DNA of 64,000 nucleotides from Ferrovibrio sp. MS7 (GCF_038404985.1 NZ_JBBKBA010000001.1:2322001-2386000), one strand, 5' to 3'. Positions 49,537 to 58,453 are shown, numbered from the stretch's first letter. Numbers and translations: made by a program. The notes: generated from the sequence alone by a model not told the origin.

Positions 49537-51255
49537 ATGAGCCAGGGCACCAGCAAGCGGGGATTGCGCAAAGGCCTGACCAGCTATGGCGATGCCGAAT
49601 TCTCGCTGTTCCTGCGCAAGGTGTTCATCAAGGCGGCGGGCTATTCCGACGATGCGCTGGACCGCCCGATTGTCGGCATCACCAACACCTACAGCGATTT
49701 CAATCCCTGCCACGGCAACGTGCCGGACCTGATCGAAGCGGTGAAGCGCGGCGTCATGCTGTCGGGTGCGCTGCCGATGGTGTTTCCCACCATCTCGATC
49801 CATGAAAGCTTCGCCCATCCGACCTCGATGTTCCTGCGCAACCTGATGGCGATGGACACCGAGGAAATGCTGCGGGCGCAGCCGATGGATGCCGTGGTGC
49901 TGATTGGCGGCTGCGACAAGACCGTGCCGGCACAGCTCATGGGCGCGATCAGCACCGATCTGCCCACCGTGTTTCTGCCCGTCGGCCCGATGGTGGTGGG
50001 GCATCATCAGGGCGAGGTGCTGGGCGCCTGCACCGATTGCCGCCGGCTCTGGGGCAGCTATCGCGGCGGCCAGATGGCGGAAGCCGAAATCGAGGCGGTG
50101 TCGAACCGCCTGGCGCCCTCGGTTGGCACCTGCATGGTGATGGGCACCGCCTCCACCATGGCCTGCATTTCCGAGGCGCTTGGCTTCACCCTGCCGCTCG
50201 GCGGCACCGTGCCCGCGCCCCATGCCGAACGCCGCCGCATCGCCGAGGCCTCTGGCATGCGCGCCGCCGAAATGGCCAAGACCGGCGGGCCGCGCCCCAG
50301 CGAACTGATGACGCCGGCCAGTTTGCGCAACGCCCAGGTGGTGCTGCAGGCCATTGGTGGCTCCACCAACGGCATCGTGCATCTGGCCGCCATGGCCGGC
50401 CGCGCCGGGCTGGAGCTGGACCTCAACAGCTTCGACGAGATCGGCCGCAACACGCCGGTACTGATCGACCTCAAGCCGTCCGGCAACGATTACATGGAGC
50501 ATTTCCACCATGCCGGCGGCGTGCCGCGCCTGATGCGCGAACTGGCCGACCTGCTGGATCTTTCCGCCCCCACCGTAGCCGGCGGCACGCTGGCCGATGT
50601 GGTGGCGGCTGCCGAGGAAGTGCGCGGCCAGACTGCCATTCGCCCGCGCAGCAATCCGCTCAAGGCGGAGGGCGGCATGGCAGTGCTGCATGGCAACCTG
50701 GCGCCGCGCGGCGCGGTGATCAAGCAGGCGGCGGCTTCGCCCAAGCTGATGCAGCATGAGGGCCGCGCCGTGGTGTTCACCTCGGTTGAGGACATGACCA
50801 ACCGTGTCGACGACCCGGACCTGGATGTGACCGCCGATGACGTGCTGGTATTGCTCAATGCCGGGCCGAAGGGCGCGCCGGGCATGCCGGAAGCCGGCTA
50901 TCTGCCAATCCCGAAAAAGCTGGCCCGCCAGGGCGTGAAGGACATGGTGCGAATCTCCGATGCGCGCATGAGCGGCACGGCGTTCGGCACTATCGTATTG
51001 CATATCACACCGGAATCCGCCGATGGCGGCCCGCTCGGCCTGGTGCGGACCGGCGACCGCATCCGCCTGGATGTGGCAAAGCGCCGCATCGACCTTCTGG
51101 TGGAAGATGACGAATTGTCACGCCGCGCCGCCGAGCCTGTCACATTGCCGCATGAACTGCCGACGCGCGGCTATGCCAAGCTGTACATGGACACTGTATT
51201 GCAGGCCGATGGCGGCTGCGACTTCGACTTTCTGGTGCCTGGTAAACAAGCATAA
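49537..51255 (+). CDS. IlvD/Edd family dehydratase (sugar-acid type)
   Basis: A 572-residue Fe-S dehydratase. The likely cluster ligands are Cys58 (NPCHGN), Cys126 (GGCDKT) and Cys199 (GTCMVMGTASTMA). The C-terminal motif SDARMSGTAFGTIVLHITPE is typical of arabonate/xylonate-type dehydratases rather than of IlvD itself. It would convert an aldonic acid to a 2-keto-3-deoxy acid. ATG49537 is 7 bp after the RraA-like gene; the frame is open further upstream inside that gene but does not look like the family. Confidence 0.9.
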   Translation: MSQGTSKRGLRKGLTSYGDAEFSLFLRKVFIKAAGYSDDALDRPIVGITNTYSDFNPCHGNVPDLIEAVKRGVMLSGALPMVFPTISIHESFAHPTSMFLRNLMAMDTEEMLRAQPMDAVVLIGGCDKTVPAQLMGAISTDLPTVFLPVGPMVVGHHQGEVLGACTDCRRLWGSYRGGQMAEAEIEAVSNRLAPSVGTCMVMGTASTMACISEALGFTLPLGGTVPAPHAERRRIAEASGMRAAEMAKTGGPRPSELMTPASLRNAQVVLQAIGGSTNGIVHLAAMAGRAGLELDLNSFDEIGRNTPVLIDLKPSGNDYMEHFHHAGGVPRLMRELADLLDLSAPTVAGGTLADVVAAAEEVRGQTAIRPRSNPLKAEGGMAVLHGNLAPRGAVIKQAAASPKLMQHEGRAVVFTSVEDMTNRVDDPDLDVTADDVLVLLNAGPKGAPGMPEAGYLPIPKKLARQGVKDMVRISDARMSGTAFGTIVLHITPESADGGPLGLVRTGDRIRLDVAKRRIDLLVEDDELSRRAAEPVTLPHELPTRGYAKLYMDTVLQADGGCDFDFLVPGKQA

Positions 51256-51313
51256 GCAATAGGTCATACTGAGAAGTATTGCCTTGTAGCGCGAACTACC
51301 TTATTCGGGAGTT

Positions 51314-51547
51314 ATGCTTCCCGAATCATTCATCTTTGGCAGCCAGCGTTTCTTCCCGAAGGACACCGATGTGGTCGTCGCCCGTTGGTGCGCCGATCAG
51401 GGTCGCACGCTGGATGACCTCGCGCCCAAGGTCGGCCTGTCGCGCATGGCGCTGAGCCTGATCCTGCGCGGCATCGATCCGGTCACCCCGGCCATCGAGC
51501 GCAAGCTGCGCGAATTGATGACCGGCGCGCAGCAGCGCTCGGCTTAA
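51314..51547 (+). CDS. small HTH-like protein
   Basis: A 77-residue protein with a probable helix-turn-helix (TLDDLAPKVGLSRMALSLILRG), similar in pattern to lambda-repressor/XRE domains. The N-terminal part (ESFIFGSQRFFPKDTDVVVARW) is not recognised. GGGAG lies only 2-3 nt before the ATG, so the start is not secure. It could regulate the adjacent dehydratase operon. It is 58 bp after the dehydratase gene. Confidence 0.6.
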   Translation: MLPESFIFGSQRFFPKDTDVVVARWCADQGRTLDDLAPKVGLSRMALSLILRGIDPVTPAIERKLRELMTGAQQRSA

Positions 51548-51571
51548 AGCAGCCACAACATTCCAGTGTGT

Positions 51572-51649
51572 TCGTCATGCCAGGACTTGATCCGGGCATC
51601 TCGCGCAAGCACGCAGTGAGACCGCCGGGTCAAGCCCGGCGGTGACGAC
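51572..51649. repeat. intergenic palindromic repeat, family 2, copy D
   Basis: A 78-bp copy of the element at 40137-40215, with the same two hairpins and TCGTCA/TGACGA ends. It differs by scattered substitutions, for example CCAGG in place of CCCGG in the first arm, which weakens that hairpin. It lies between convergent genes. Confidence 0.85.
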
Positions 51650-51726
51650 ATTAAGGAATCAGGGCTTAATGGCAGGCTAAAGTCGGGCATGACGATGTGT
51701 TAGGGTTGATCGCACAAGCTGAAACG

Positions 51727-51754
51727 AAAAAGCCCGGCGCTAAGGCCGGGCTTT
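51727..51754 (-). terminator. rho-independent terminator after fccB
   Basis: A 10-bp stem (51729-51738 with 51745-51754) around a 6-nt loop is followed on the minus strand by five T residues (complement of 51731-51727). It lies 23 bp after the stop of the flavoprotein gene. On the plus strand only three T residues follow the stem, so it is weaker in that direction. Confidence 0.8.
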
Positions 51755-51776
51755 CCGTAGTTGATGTAGCCGTGTC

Positions 51777-53060
51777 TCAGCCGAAGGCGTCGGCGATGAT
51801 GCCGGCATACCAGCCCAGCGTATGCTCGGCTTCCTGCTTGCGGAAGGCCGCATCGGCGCGGGCGGGGCTGACGCCGCCGCTGTTCGGCACTTCCGCCACG
51901 GTTTCGCCCGGGCGATAGGTGCCGGTGACGGAGATGCCGTAATCCGGCGACACCAGGCTGTAGCAGGTGTTGTGGAACACCGCCGGCGGCGCGGCCTGGC
52001 CGCGCAGCGAGGCGACGATGTTGGCGGCCACCACCTTGGCCTGGCTGTTCGCCGCCGAGCCGGATTTCGGCATCGCGCCGGCAATCGAGGCATCGCCCAG
52101 CACATGCACGTCGGCCGCCTTGCGCGAGGCGAAGGACTTCGGATCGACGGCGCACCAGCCGTTGCTTTCGGCGAGCCCGGCATCGATGGCGATCTTGCCG
52201 GCGGTCTGCGGCGGGATCAGGTTCAGCACATTGGCCTTCTCGGTGCCGAAGCCGGCCTTGATCGAGAGATTGGCGACATCTACTTCCTCCACCTTGCCGC
52301 CATCCTTGCCGGCGACCCAGGTGATCATGCCGGGATATTCCGACTCCCAGGCAGCCTGGAACAGGCCCTGCTTGGAGAAGGCATCCTTGGCGTCGAAGAT
52401 CAGGATCTTCGACTTCGGCTTCTTGGTCTTGAGATACCAGGCGATCATGCTCACCCGCTCATACGGGCCGGGCGGGCAGCGGAACGGATTGGCCGGCGGC
52501 GCGATGATCACGGTGCCGCCATCGGGCATGGCTTCAAGCTGGCGGCGCAGCAGGGCGGTCTGTGCTCCGGCCTTCCAGGCATGCGGCACGCGCTCGGCGC
52601 CCTTTTCGCTGTAGCCCGGCACGCCGCCATAGTTCAGCTCGATGCCCGGCGCCACCACCAGCTTGTCGTAGGGCAGCACGGCGCCATCGGCCAGCCGCAC
52701 GCGCTTGGCGCCGGTGTCGATGGCGGTGGCGCTGGCCCGCACCAGCTTCACGCCCCAGCGCTGCTGCAGCGGATCGCGGCGGTGCTGGATCGAGTCCAGG
52801 CTGCGCACGCCGGCCAGCACATAATTCGAGAACGGGCAGGTGGTGTAGATGGCGTCGCGGTCGATCAGCGTCACGTCGAGGCTGGGATCGAACAGCTTGA
52901 GATAGCGTGCGGCGGTGGCGCCGCCGAAGCCGCCGCCAACCACGACCACACGGGCCGGGGCATTGCGGTTGACCTGGGCTGCGGCGAAGCCGGGGAAGGT
53001 GAAGCAGGCGCTGGCGGCGATGCCGGCGCCGAGCAGTTGACGGCGATTGAAGTCGGTCAT
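51777..53060 (-). CDS. fccB: flavocytochrome c sulfide dehydrogenase, flavoprotein subunit
   Basis: A 427-residue periplasmic FAD enzyme that oxidises sulfide and passes electrons to the cytochrome subunit. A twin-arginine-type leader (NRRQLLGAGIAASACF) precedes the FAD-binding VVVVGGGFGGATAARYL. Redox-active cysteines are Cys75 (TTCPFSNY) and probably Cys366 (NTCYSLVSPDYG), the pair expected in FccB/SoxF. A second nucleotide segment is near VHVLGDASIAGAMPKSG. The cytochrome gene lies 11 bp upstream on the same strand. Confidence 0.92.
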   Translation of the reverse strand: MTDFNRRQLLGAGIAASACFTFPGFAAAQVNRNAPARVVVVGGGFGGATAARYLKLFDPSLDVTLIDRDAIYTTCPFSNYVLAGVRSLDSIQHRRDPLQQRWGVKLVRASATAIDTGAKRVRLADGAVLPYDKLVVAPGIELNYGGVPGYSEKGAERVPHAWKAGAQTALLRRQLEAMPDGGTVIIAPPANPFRCPPGPYERVSMIAWYLKTKKPKSKILIFDAKDAFSKQGLFQAAWESEYPGMITWVAGKDGGKVEEVDVANLSIKAGFGTEKANVLNLIPPQTAGKIAIDAGLAESNGWCAVDPKSFASRKAADVHVLGDASIAGAMPKSGSAANSQAKVVAANIVASLRGQAAPPAVFHNTCYSLVSPDYGISVTGTYRPGETVAEVPNSGGVSPARADAAFRKQEAEHTLGWYAGIIADAFG

Positions 53061-53071
53061 GGCATCCCCCT

Positions 53072-53392
53072 TCAGTTACGCGCCAGATGTTCGGCGATCG
53101 CCTTGAGCTGATCGTCCGAATAGCCGCGCGCGATGCGGCCCATGATGGTGGAGGGCTTCTTGTTGGTCTTCACCTCGATCAGCGCCTCATACAGCGTCTT
53201 GGCATCGACGCCGTGGATCGGCGGCATGGTCGGCGACACATAGGTCGGGCTGCCATGGCAGAGGTTGCAGGTCTGGGCCGCGAAAGCGGCTTCCGAAAGC
53301 GGTTGCGGAGCCTGCTGCGCGAGCGCGGGGGCAGCAAGCCCGAGGCCGGCCACAAGCGCGGCGGCAAGCATAGTGGGGCGGTACATCGACAT
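53072..53392 (-). CDS. fccA: flavocytochrome c sulfide dehydrogenase, cytochrome subunit
   Basis: A 106-residue class I c-type cytochrome. It has a signal peptide (MSMYRPTMLAAALVAGLGLA, cleavage near ALA-QQ), one haem motif CNLCH (Cys42, Cys45, His46) and a distal ligand Met84 in STIMGRIARGYS. The single haem makes it similar to the small SoxE/FccA type. It is the first gene of fccA-fccB, and an AT-rich stretch lies upstream. Confidence 0.88.
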   Translation of the reverse strand: MSMYRPTMLAAALVAGLGLAAPALAQQAPQPLSEAAFAAQTCNLCHGSPTYVSPTMPPIHGVDAKTLYEALIEVKTNKKPSTIMGRIARGYSDDQLKAIAEHLARN

Positions 53393-53431
53393 CCTCCCTG
53401 GTGACGAACCGGGAGGACGCTATCCCAGAGT

Positions 53432-53488
53432 AAAAATTCAATCAACTTCGTTTGTGATTATATTAATTAAACAAAGAAATTATGTTTT
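53432..53488. promoter_or_regulatory. AT-rich control region upstream of fccAB
   Basis: About 60 bp are strongly AT-rich in otherwise GC-rich DNA, with ATTAATTAA near the centre. Leftward there are several promoter-like hexamers, for example TTGATT with AT-rich boxes downstream, none decisive. A regulator site, for instance for a sulfide-responsive repressor, is possible but not identified. Confidence 0.4.
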
Positions 53489-54382
53489 TTATGGTTCGCC
53501 AGGAATCTTCGGCGTGCCTCGCGCGGAAACCACAATGGCCAGCAGGATAAGCCCGGCCCCGGCCAGCATCGGCCAGGAAATTGGCTCGGCGAAGGCCAGC
53601 AGGCCGACCAGCAGCGAGGTGATGAGTTCACCAGCGCCGGCAATCGCCGAACGCTCCGGCCCGGCGATGGGGGCGCCCAGCAGCAGCAGGCCGAGCGCGC
53701 CGAAGGTGCTCAAAATCGCCAGCGCCGCGGCCGCGCCCCAGGCCTTGAAGGATGTCGGCACGATCACGCCGCCTTCCCAGATCAGGCATAGCCCCAGCAT
53801 TGCCAGGAAGCCGCCGATGAACACGCCGCCGAGCCGCACCGGCACGATGATGTGGCTCAGGCGCCGCGCCGCAATATGGATGAACAGGGAATAGGCGGTG
53901 GGCGGGATGAAGCAGAGCAGCACCGGCAGCAAAGGCGCGCCGGCCACTGCATCGGGAGAGAGGATCAGGGCGGCGGCGATGAACACCAGGGCAGCGGCGA
54001 TCAGATTGGCGCGGGTCAGCTTCTCGCCGAAGGCCAGCCAGCCGAGCAGGATGGTGAACAAAGGATAGGTGAACAGGATCAGCACCGTCAGCGCCACGGT
54101 GAGGTATTGCAGCGCGATGAAGTAGAACAGCATCGAGCTCATATAGGCGGCGCCGGCGATGAAGGCGAAAACGAAGTCGCGGCGCTGTTTCAGAATGGCG
54201 GGCAGGAAGGGCAGGCAGCAGGCCGCCGCGATGGCGAAGCGCCACACCAGCAGCGATAGCGGCGTTTGACCTTCCTCGTAGGCCATGCGGATGAACAGCG
54301 GCATGATGCCGAAGCCGATGGCACCGAAACCGACCAGGGCCATGCCGAAAAGCGGCGAGCGGGTGAAGCGGGGAGACGACAT
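53489..54382 (-). CDS. EamA/DMT-family transporter
   Basis: A 297-residue protein of about ten membrane spans in two EamA repeats (GFGAIGFGIMPLFIRMAY with WRFAIAAACCLPFLP; later GAAAALAILSTFGALGLLLLGAP and GELITSLLVGLLAFAEPI). DMT carriers usually export amino acids or metabolites; the substrate is unknown. It is on the same strand as fccAB, with its stop about 100 bp upstream of the fccA start, and divergent from a binding-protein gene. Confidence 0.9.
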   Translation of the reverse strand: MSSPRFTRSPLFGMALVGFGAIGFGIMPLFIRMAYEEGQTPLSLLVWRFAIAAACCLPFLPAILKQRRDFVFAFIAGAAYMSSMLFYFIALQYLTVALTVLILFTYPLFTILLGWLAFGEKLTRANLIAAALVFIAAALILSPDAVAGAPLLPVLLCFIPPTAYSLFIHIAARRLSHIIVPVRLGGVFIGGFLAMLGLCLIWEGGVIVPTSFKAWGAAAALAILSTFGALGLLLLGAPIAGPERSAIAGAGELITSLLVGLLAFAEPISWPMLAGAGLILLAIVVSARGTPKIPGEP

Positions 54383-54461
54383 GGCGGCGACCGGAGGTAA
54401 GCTGACGGGGCGTCACCTTGGCATGGCCCGCCGAATCATGAAAGCCGCGTGATCGGATCGA

Positions 54462-54487
54462 AAACCGCTATGGCGCGAAAGCGGTTT
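54462..54487. repeat. 8-bp inverted repeat before the binding-protein gene
   Basis: AAACCGCT (54462-54469) pairs with AGCGGTTT (54480-54487). It lies in the 152-bp divergent gap between the DMT gene and the binding-protein gene, 48 bp before the latter's ATG. It could be an operator; no regulator is known. Confidence 0.35.
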
Positions 54488-54534
54488 ACGCCTAGACTTG
54501 TCCTCAGCCGCGCTCAAGACGGCGGGAGGAAACG

Positions 54535-55365
54535 ATGCGTATTCCAATGATGCGTGTTGTGTTGTCGCGCCTTGGTTTGGTGGCGGCACTGCTGATCTCG
54601 GGAGAAGCCATGGCTCAGACCGCCGCGCCACCGCTGGATGTGCTGGCGCCAAAAGGCCCGTTGCGCGTCGCCATTGCCATTTCGCCCGCGCCCTCGGCGC
54701 TCTATGCCGTGAAGGATGCCGGCGGCCAGTTCAAGGGCGTCACCGTCGATCTCGGCCGCGCCTTGGCTGCCAAGATCGGGCGCCCGCTGCACTTCGTCGA
54801 CTACGCTTCCACCGGTGAAATCACGGCTGCCGGCGACAAGGATGCCTGGGATGTCACCTTCATGCCGCATGACGCGGCACGCGCCAAGCTGGTGGATTTC
54901 GGCGCTGCCTATCACCTGCTGCAAAGCACGCTGCTGGTGGTGGAGCGCGCCAAGGCGAACACGTTGGCGGAAGTCGACCGCGCCGATATCCGCATCGCCG
55001 GCGTGGAAGGTACCGCCACGGGTCGCGCTGCCTCTGTCTATTACAAGCAGGCCAAGATTGTCTGGGTGCGCGGCGTCGATGATGCTGTGGCCTTGGTCAA
55101 TGCCGGCAATGCCGAGGCTATCGGGCTATCGCGCGAGTCTTTGCTTGGCCTGCTCGGCAAGGTGCCGAATTCCAAGGTGCTCGATGGCGGCTTCCTCAAT
55201 TCCACCACGTCGGTCGCCGTGCCGCGCGGCAAGGGCGCGGCGGTTTTGCCTTATGTGAATGCCTTCATTGAGGAGCAGAAGGCCAATGGCAATGTGCGCA
55301 AGTCGCTCGATGCCATGGGGCTTACAGCGTCGATGGTGGCGCCCGCCGGCATGAAAGCGGAATAG
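54535..55365 (+). CDS. amino-acid-type ABC transporter substrate-binding protein (family 3)
   Basis: A 276-residue periplasmic protein with a signal peptide (cleavage near AMA-QT). It has the SBP_bac_3 fold: LRVAIAISPAPSALYAVKD, FKGVTVDLGRALAAKIG, WDVTFMPHDAARAKLVDFGAAY and IRIAGVEGTATGRAAS. GGGAGG precedes the ATG. No transporter subunit genes adjoin it, so it works with a system elsewhere or has a sensing role. The ligand is unknown. Confidence 0.88.
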   Translation: MRIPMMRVVLSRLGLVAALLISGEAMAQTAAPPLDVLAPKGPLRVAIAISPAPSALYAVKDAGGQFKGVTVDLGRALAAKIGRPLHFVDYASTGEITAAGDKDAWDVTFMPHDAARAKLVDFGAAYHLLQSTLLVVERAKANTLAEVDRADIRIAGVEGTATGRAASVYYKQAKIVWVRGVDDAVALVNAGNAEAIGLSRESLLGLLGKVPNSKVLDGGFLNSTTSVAVPRGKGAAVLPYVNAFIEEQKANGNVRKSLDAMGLTASMVAPAGMKAE

Positions 55366-55401
55366 GGCGGAGAGAAGCCGTCATACCCGCGCCCCCTTTA
55401 C

Positions 55402-55479
55402 GTCATACTCGCGAAAGCGAGTATCCCATTTGGTAATGAGCTGACAAGAAAATGGGACCCTCGCTTTCGCGAGGGTGAC
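55402..55479. repeat. intergenic palindromic repeat, family 1, copy B
   Basis: Two half-units (55402-55431 and 55449-55479) face each other with the CCCATTT ends inside, the opposite arrangement to copy A at 34983-35058. Each half has a hairpin with GCGAAAGC or GCTTTCGC at its tip. A short extra GTCATACCCGCG fragment lies just upstream (from 55380). It separates two convergent genes. Confidence 0.85.
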
Positions 55480-55503
55480 AAGTAAGGCGGGGTCTCTATT
55501 GCG

Positions 55504-56259
55504 TCACGCCCCGAACATCATTTCCAGCGGCGCCATGCCGGCGAAGCTGCCGCGCAGGCGGGTGCCGGGCTTGAAAAAGCGCAGGCCGGTGAAAGCGCCG
55601 GTGGTGACGATCTGGCCCGGCTGCACGCCGCCGCAATGATCCTTCACCTGGCGCAGCAATTCGATCAGCAGATCGAAGGGCGAGCCGCCCGGCTGGGTCA
55701 ACAGGCCATCGACGACAATGCTGGCATCGGCGATCAGTTCACCGTTCAGGCGAATGAAATCATCGGGCTGCCATGGCTTGTCATACGCCGTGCCGGTGAT
55801 CATCCCGGCATTGATCTGCATATCCGCCAGTCGCCAATGCGCGTCAGTGGTTTCCATGTTGAGCAGCCGGCTATCCAGCACCTCGAAGACCGGCAGCGGC
55901 GTGACCGAGGCGGCGAGTTTCGCGGCATAGTCCGGCGCATCCAGGGGCGGCAGGGCGCTGTCGATGCGGAAGGCGATTTCCAGTTCCAGGCCGCAGAGCC
56001 GGGAGTCTTCGCGCGGCCACAGCTTGGGCGCGGCCGCGATGCCGCTGGCGCGGATCGGGGCGAAGATGATCGGCTGGTCCGGCGCACCGCGCCCGACCTT
56101 CCAGCCGCCGACCGGGCCTAATGCTGCCATCACGCCGGCCTGAATGGCGAGGACATCGGCATGGTCGATGGCAATGCCGGCGGGGTCGAATAGCGGGCCG
56201 CCCTGGCGGGCGGCGAGCAGCCGCGCAACGATCTCGCCGCGCTGCTGATCCGTGATCAT
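55504..56259 (-). CDS. 2-keto-4-pentenoate hydratase-like protein
   Basis: A 251-residue protein of the MhpD/fumarylacetoacetase-like family. It has the metal-binding ELEIAFRI segment after GLE, the GGWKVGRGAPDQP motif and the VTTGAFTGLRFFKPGTRLRG end. It would hydrate 2-hydroxy-dienoates or decarboxylate 4-oxalocrotonate-type acids; the true substrate is unknown. ATG56259 overlaps the SDR gene by 4 bp. It is the last gene of the long minus-strand run. Confidence 0.85.
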   Translation of the reverse strand: MITDQQRGEIVARLLAARQGGPLFDPAGIAIDHADVLAIQAGVMAALGPVGGWKVGRGAPDQPIIFAPIRASGIAAAPKLWPREDSRLCGLELEIAFRIDSALPPLDAPDYAAKLAASVTPLPVFEVLDSRLLNMETTDAHWRLADMQINAGMITGTAYDKPWQPDDFIRLNGELIADASIVVDGLLTQPGGSPFDLLIELLRQVKDHCGGVQPGQIVTTGAFTGLRFFKPGTRLRGSFAGMAPLEMMFGA

Positions 56260-56966
56260 TTGAAATCGCGCGCGTTCAGCCATTCGCCATGGCGCGTCGA
56301 GCTTGCCTCGGCCAGCGCGACGAAAATCTCCACGATGTCTTCTGGCGCTGGCAGGGTCAGTGGGTCTTCGCCGGGGAAGGCGGCGGCGCGCATCTCGGTG
56401 CGGGTGCCGCCGGGATTGACCACGTTGACACGGATGCTGCCGGCTTCGACCTCGCGGGCATAGGTCAGCGCCATGTTGTCGAGCGCTGCCTTGCTGGCGG
56501 CATAGGCGCCCCAATAGGCGCGCGGCTCGCGGGCGACGGTGGAGGAAACGAAGATGACGCGGCCCGAACCCGAGGCATGCAGCAGCGGATGCGTGGCGCG
56601 CAGCAGCCGCTGGTTGGCATGCACATTCAGCTTGAACACCTTCTCCCACAGATCCGGCGGATATTGCGGCGTCGGTGTCAGCTTGCCGAATAGGCCGGCA
56701 TTGGCCACAAGGATGTCGAGCTTGCCGAACCGCTCGAACAGCGGCGCGGCCAGGCCGTCGATCAGCTCGGTCTTTTCCATGTCCATCGGCACCAGCGTGG
56801 CGCTGCCGCCGATGCCGCGAATCTCGTCATCGAGTTCTTCCAGCGCACCGACGGTGCGGGCGACCAGGATGACGTGGGCGCCCTCGCGGGCATACTGCTT
56901 GGCAATCGCGGCGCCGATGCCGCGGCTGGCGCCGGTGATCAGCGCGATCCGGTCCTTGAGACGCAT
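56256..56966 (-). CDS. short-chain dehydrogenase/reductase
   Basis: A 236-residue SDR. The NAD(P)-binding TGASRGIG is at residues 11-18, NAG is in LVANAGLFG, and the catalytic Ser-Tyr-Lys triad is in VSSTVAREPRAYWGAYAASKAAL. The substrate is unknown. It follows purF by 26 bp and overlaps the hydratase gene, so it belongs to the same transcript. Confidence 0.92.
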   Translation of the reverse strand: MRLKDRIALITGASRGIGAAIAKQYAREGAHVILVARTVGALEELDDEIRGIGGSATLVPMDMEKTELIDGLAAPLFERFGKLDILVANAGLFGKLTPTPQYPPDLWEKVFKLNVHANQRLLRATHPLLHASGSGRVIFVSSTVAREPRAYWGAYAASKAALDNMALTYAREVEAGSIRVNVVNPGGTRTEMRAAAFPGEDPLTLPAPEDIVEIFVALAEASSTRHGEWLNARDFK

Positions 56967-56992
56967 GATTGAGATTCTCTAACGTTCAGCGA

Positions 56993-58453
56993 TCAGCCGG
57001 TTTCGGCCAACAGGGTGAGCTGGCGCGGGCCGCGCGCGGTACGATCTGCTTCATCGGTCAGCCCGATGGGGTAGTCGCCGGAGAAGCAGGCATCGCAATA
57101 GGCCGGGTTGGCCGGATCGCGGCTCTGGCGGCCCATGGCGCGGTAGAGGCCATCCATGCTGAGGAAGGCAAGGCTGTCGGCCTTGATGAACTTCGCCATC
57201 TCTTCGACGCTGTGGGTTGCCGCCAGCAGCTTGGAGCGTTCCGGTGTATCGACGCCGTAGAAGCAGCTATGCGTCGTCGGCGGCGAGGCAATGCGCATGT
57301 GCACTTCCTTGGCGCCGGCTTCGCGCACCATTTCCACGATCTTGGTGGAGGTGGTGCCGCGCACGATGGAATCGTCCACCAGGATCACCCGCTTGCCCTG
57401 GATATAGGCGCGGTTGGCATTGTGCTTCAGCTTGACGCCGAGATGGCGGATCTGGTCGGTCGGTTCGATGAAGGTGCGGCCGACATAATGGTTGCGGATG
57501 ATGCCAAGCTCGAACGGGATGCCGCTCTCGGCGGCATAGCCGATCGCCGCCGGCACGCCGCTATCGGGCACCGGGATCACCACATCGGCATCGACATGAT
57601 TCTCGCGCGCCAGCTCGGCGCCGATGCGCTTGCGCGATTCATAGACGCTCAGGCCCTCGACCTGGGAATCGGGCCGCGCGAAGTAGATATACTCAAAAAT
57701 GCAGAAGCGGCGCTTCACCGGCGGGAAGGGGTGATGGCTGTGGATGCCCTCGGCGTCGATCACCACCAACTCGCCCGGCTCGACATCGCGCACATAATCG
57801 GCGCCCATGATATCCAGCGCGCAGGTCTCGGAGGCGAGGATCGGCGCACCCTTGAGGTTGCCCAGCACCAGCGGCCGCACGCCCCAGGGATCGCGCACGC
57901 CGATCAGCTTCTTCGGCGTCAGGCAGACCAGCGCATAGGCGCCCTCGATCTGCTTCAGCGCATCGACGATACGCTCGACCACGGAAGCCTTGCGGCTGAG
58001 CGCCACCAGATGGGTGATCACCTCGGTGTCCATGGTGGACTGGAAGATCGAGCCCTTGGCCACCAGGTCGTCGCGGATCTGGCGCGCATTGGTCAGGTTG
58101 CCGTTATGCGCCAGCGCGATGCCGCCGCCTTCGAGATCGGCATAGATCGGCTGCACGTTGCGCAGCAGCGTCGCACCCGAGGTCGAGTAGCGCACATGGC
58201 CGATGGCGGTGAGGCCGGGCAGTTCGCGGATCACCTTCTCGGAGGAGAAGTTCGGCGCCACATGGCCGAGCGCGCGGTGGCTGTTGAAGCGGCCTTCGTG
58301 GAAACTGACGATGCCGGCGGCTTCCTGGCCGCGATGCTGTAGCGCATGCAGCCCCAGCACCGTGTTGGCCGCCGCGTCGGGCGTGCCGTAGATGCCGAAG
58401 ATGCCGCACTCCTCGCGGAGTTTGTCGTCGTCGAAGGGGTTGGTGTGCAGCAT
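56993..58453 (-). CDS. purF: amidophosphoribosyltransferase
   Basis: First enzyme of purine synthesis: makes phosphoribosylamine from PRPP and glutamine. A short propeptide precedes the nucleophile Cys16 in REECGIFGIYG. The glutaminase domain (HRGQEAAGIVSF, GHVRYSTSG) is followed by the phosphoribosyltransferase domain with the PRPP loop VILVDDSIVRGTTS. Three in-frame ATGs stand in a row (58459, 58456, 58453) after GGAG; the third is best spaced and gives 486 residues. A start at 58480 lacks a ribosome site. Confidence 0.96.
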   Translation of the reverse strand: MLHTNPFDDDKLREECGIFGIYGTPDAAANTVLGLHALQHRGQEAAGIVSFHEGRFNSHRALGHVAPNFSSEKVIRELPGLTAIGHVRYSTSGATLLRNVQPIYADLEGGGIALAHNGNLTNARQIRDDLVAKGSIFQSTMDTEVITHLVALSRKASVVERIVDALKQIEGAYALVCLTPKKLIGVRDPWGVRPLVLGNLKGAPILASETCALDIMGADYVRDVEPGELVVIDAEGIHSHHPFPPVKRRFCIFEYIYFARPDSQVEGLSVYESRKRIGAELARENHVDADVVIPVPDSGVPAAIGYAAESGIPFELGIIRNHYVGRTFIEPTDQIRHLGVKLKHNANRAYIQGKRVILVDDSIVRGTTSTKIVEMVREAGAKEVHMRIASPPTTHSCFYGVDTPERSKLLAATHSVEEMAKFIKADSLAFLSMDGLYRAMGRQSRDPANPAYCDACFSGDYPIGLTDEADRTARGPRQLTLLAETG

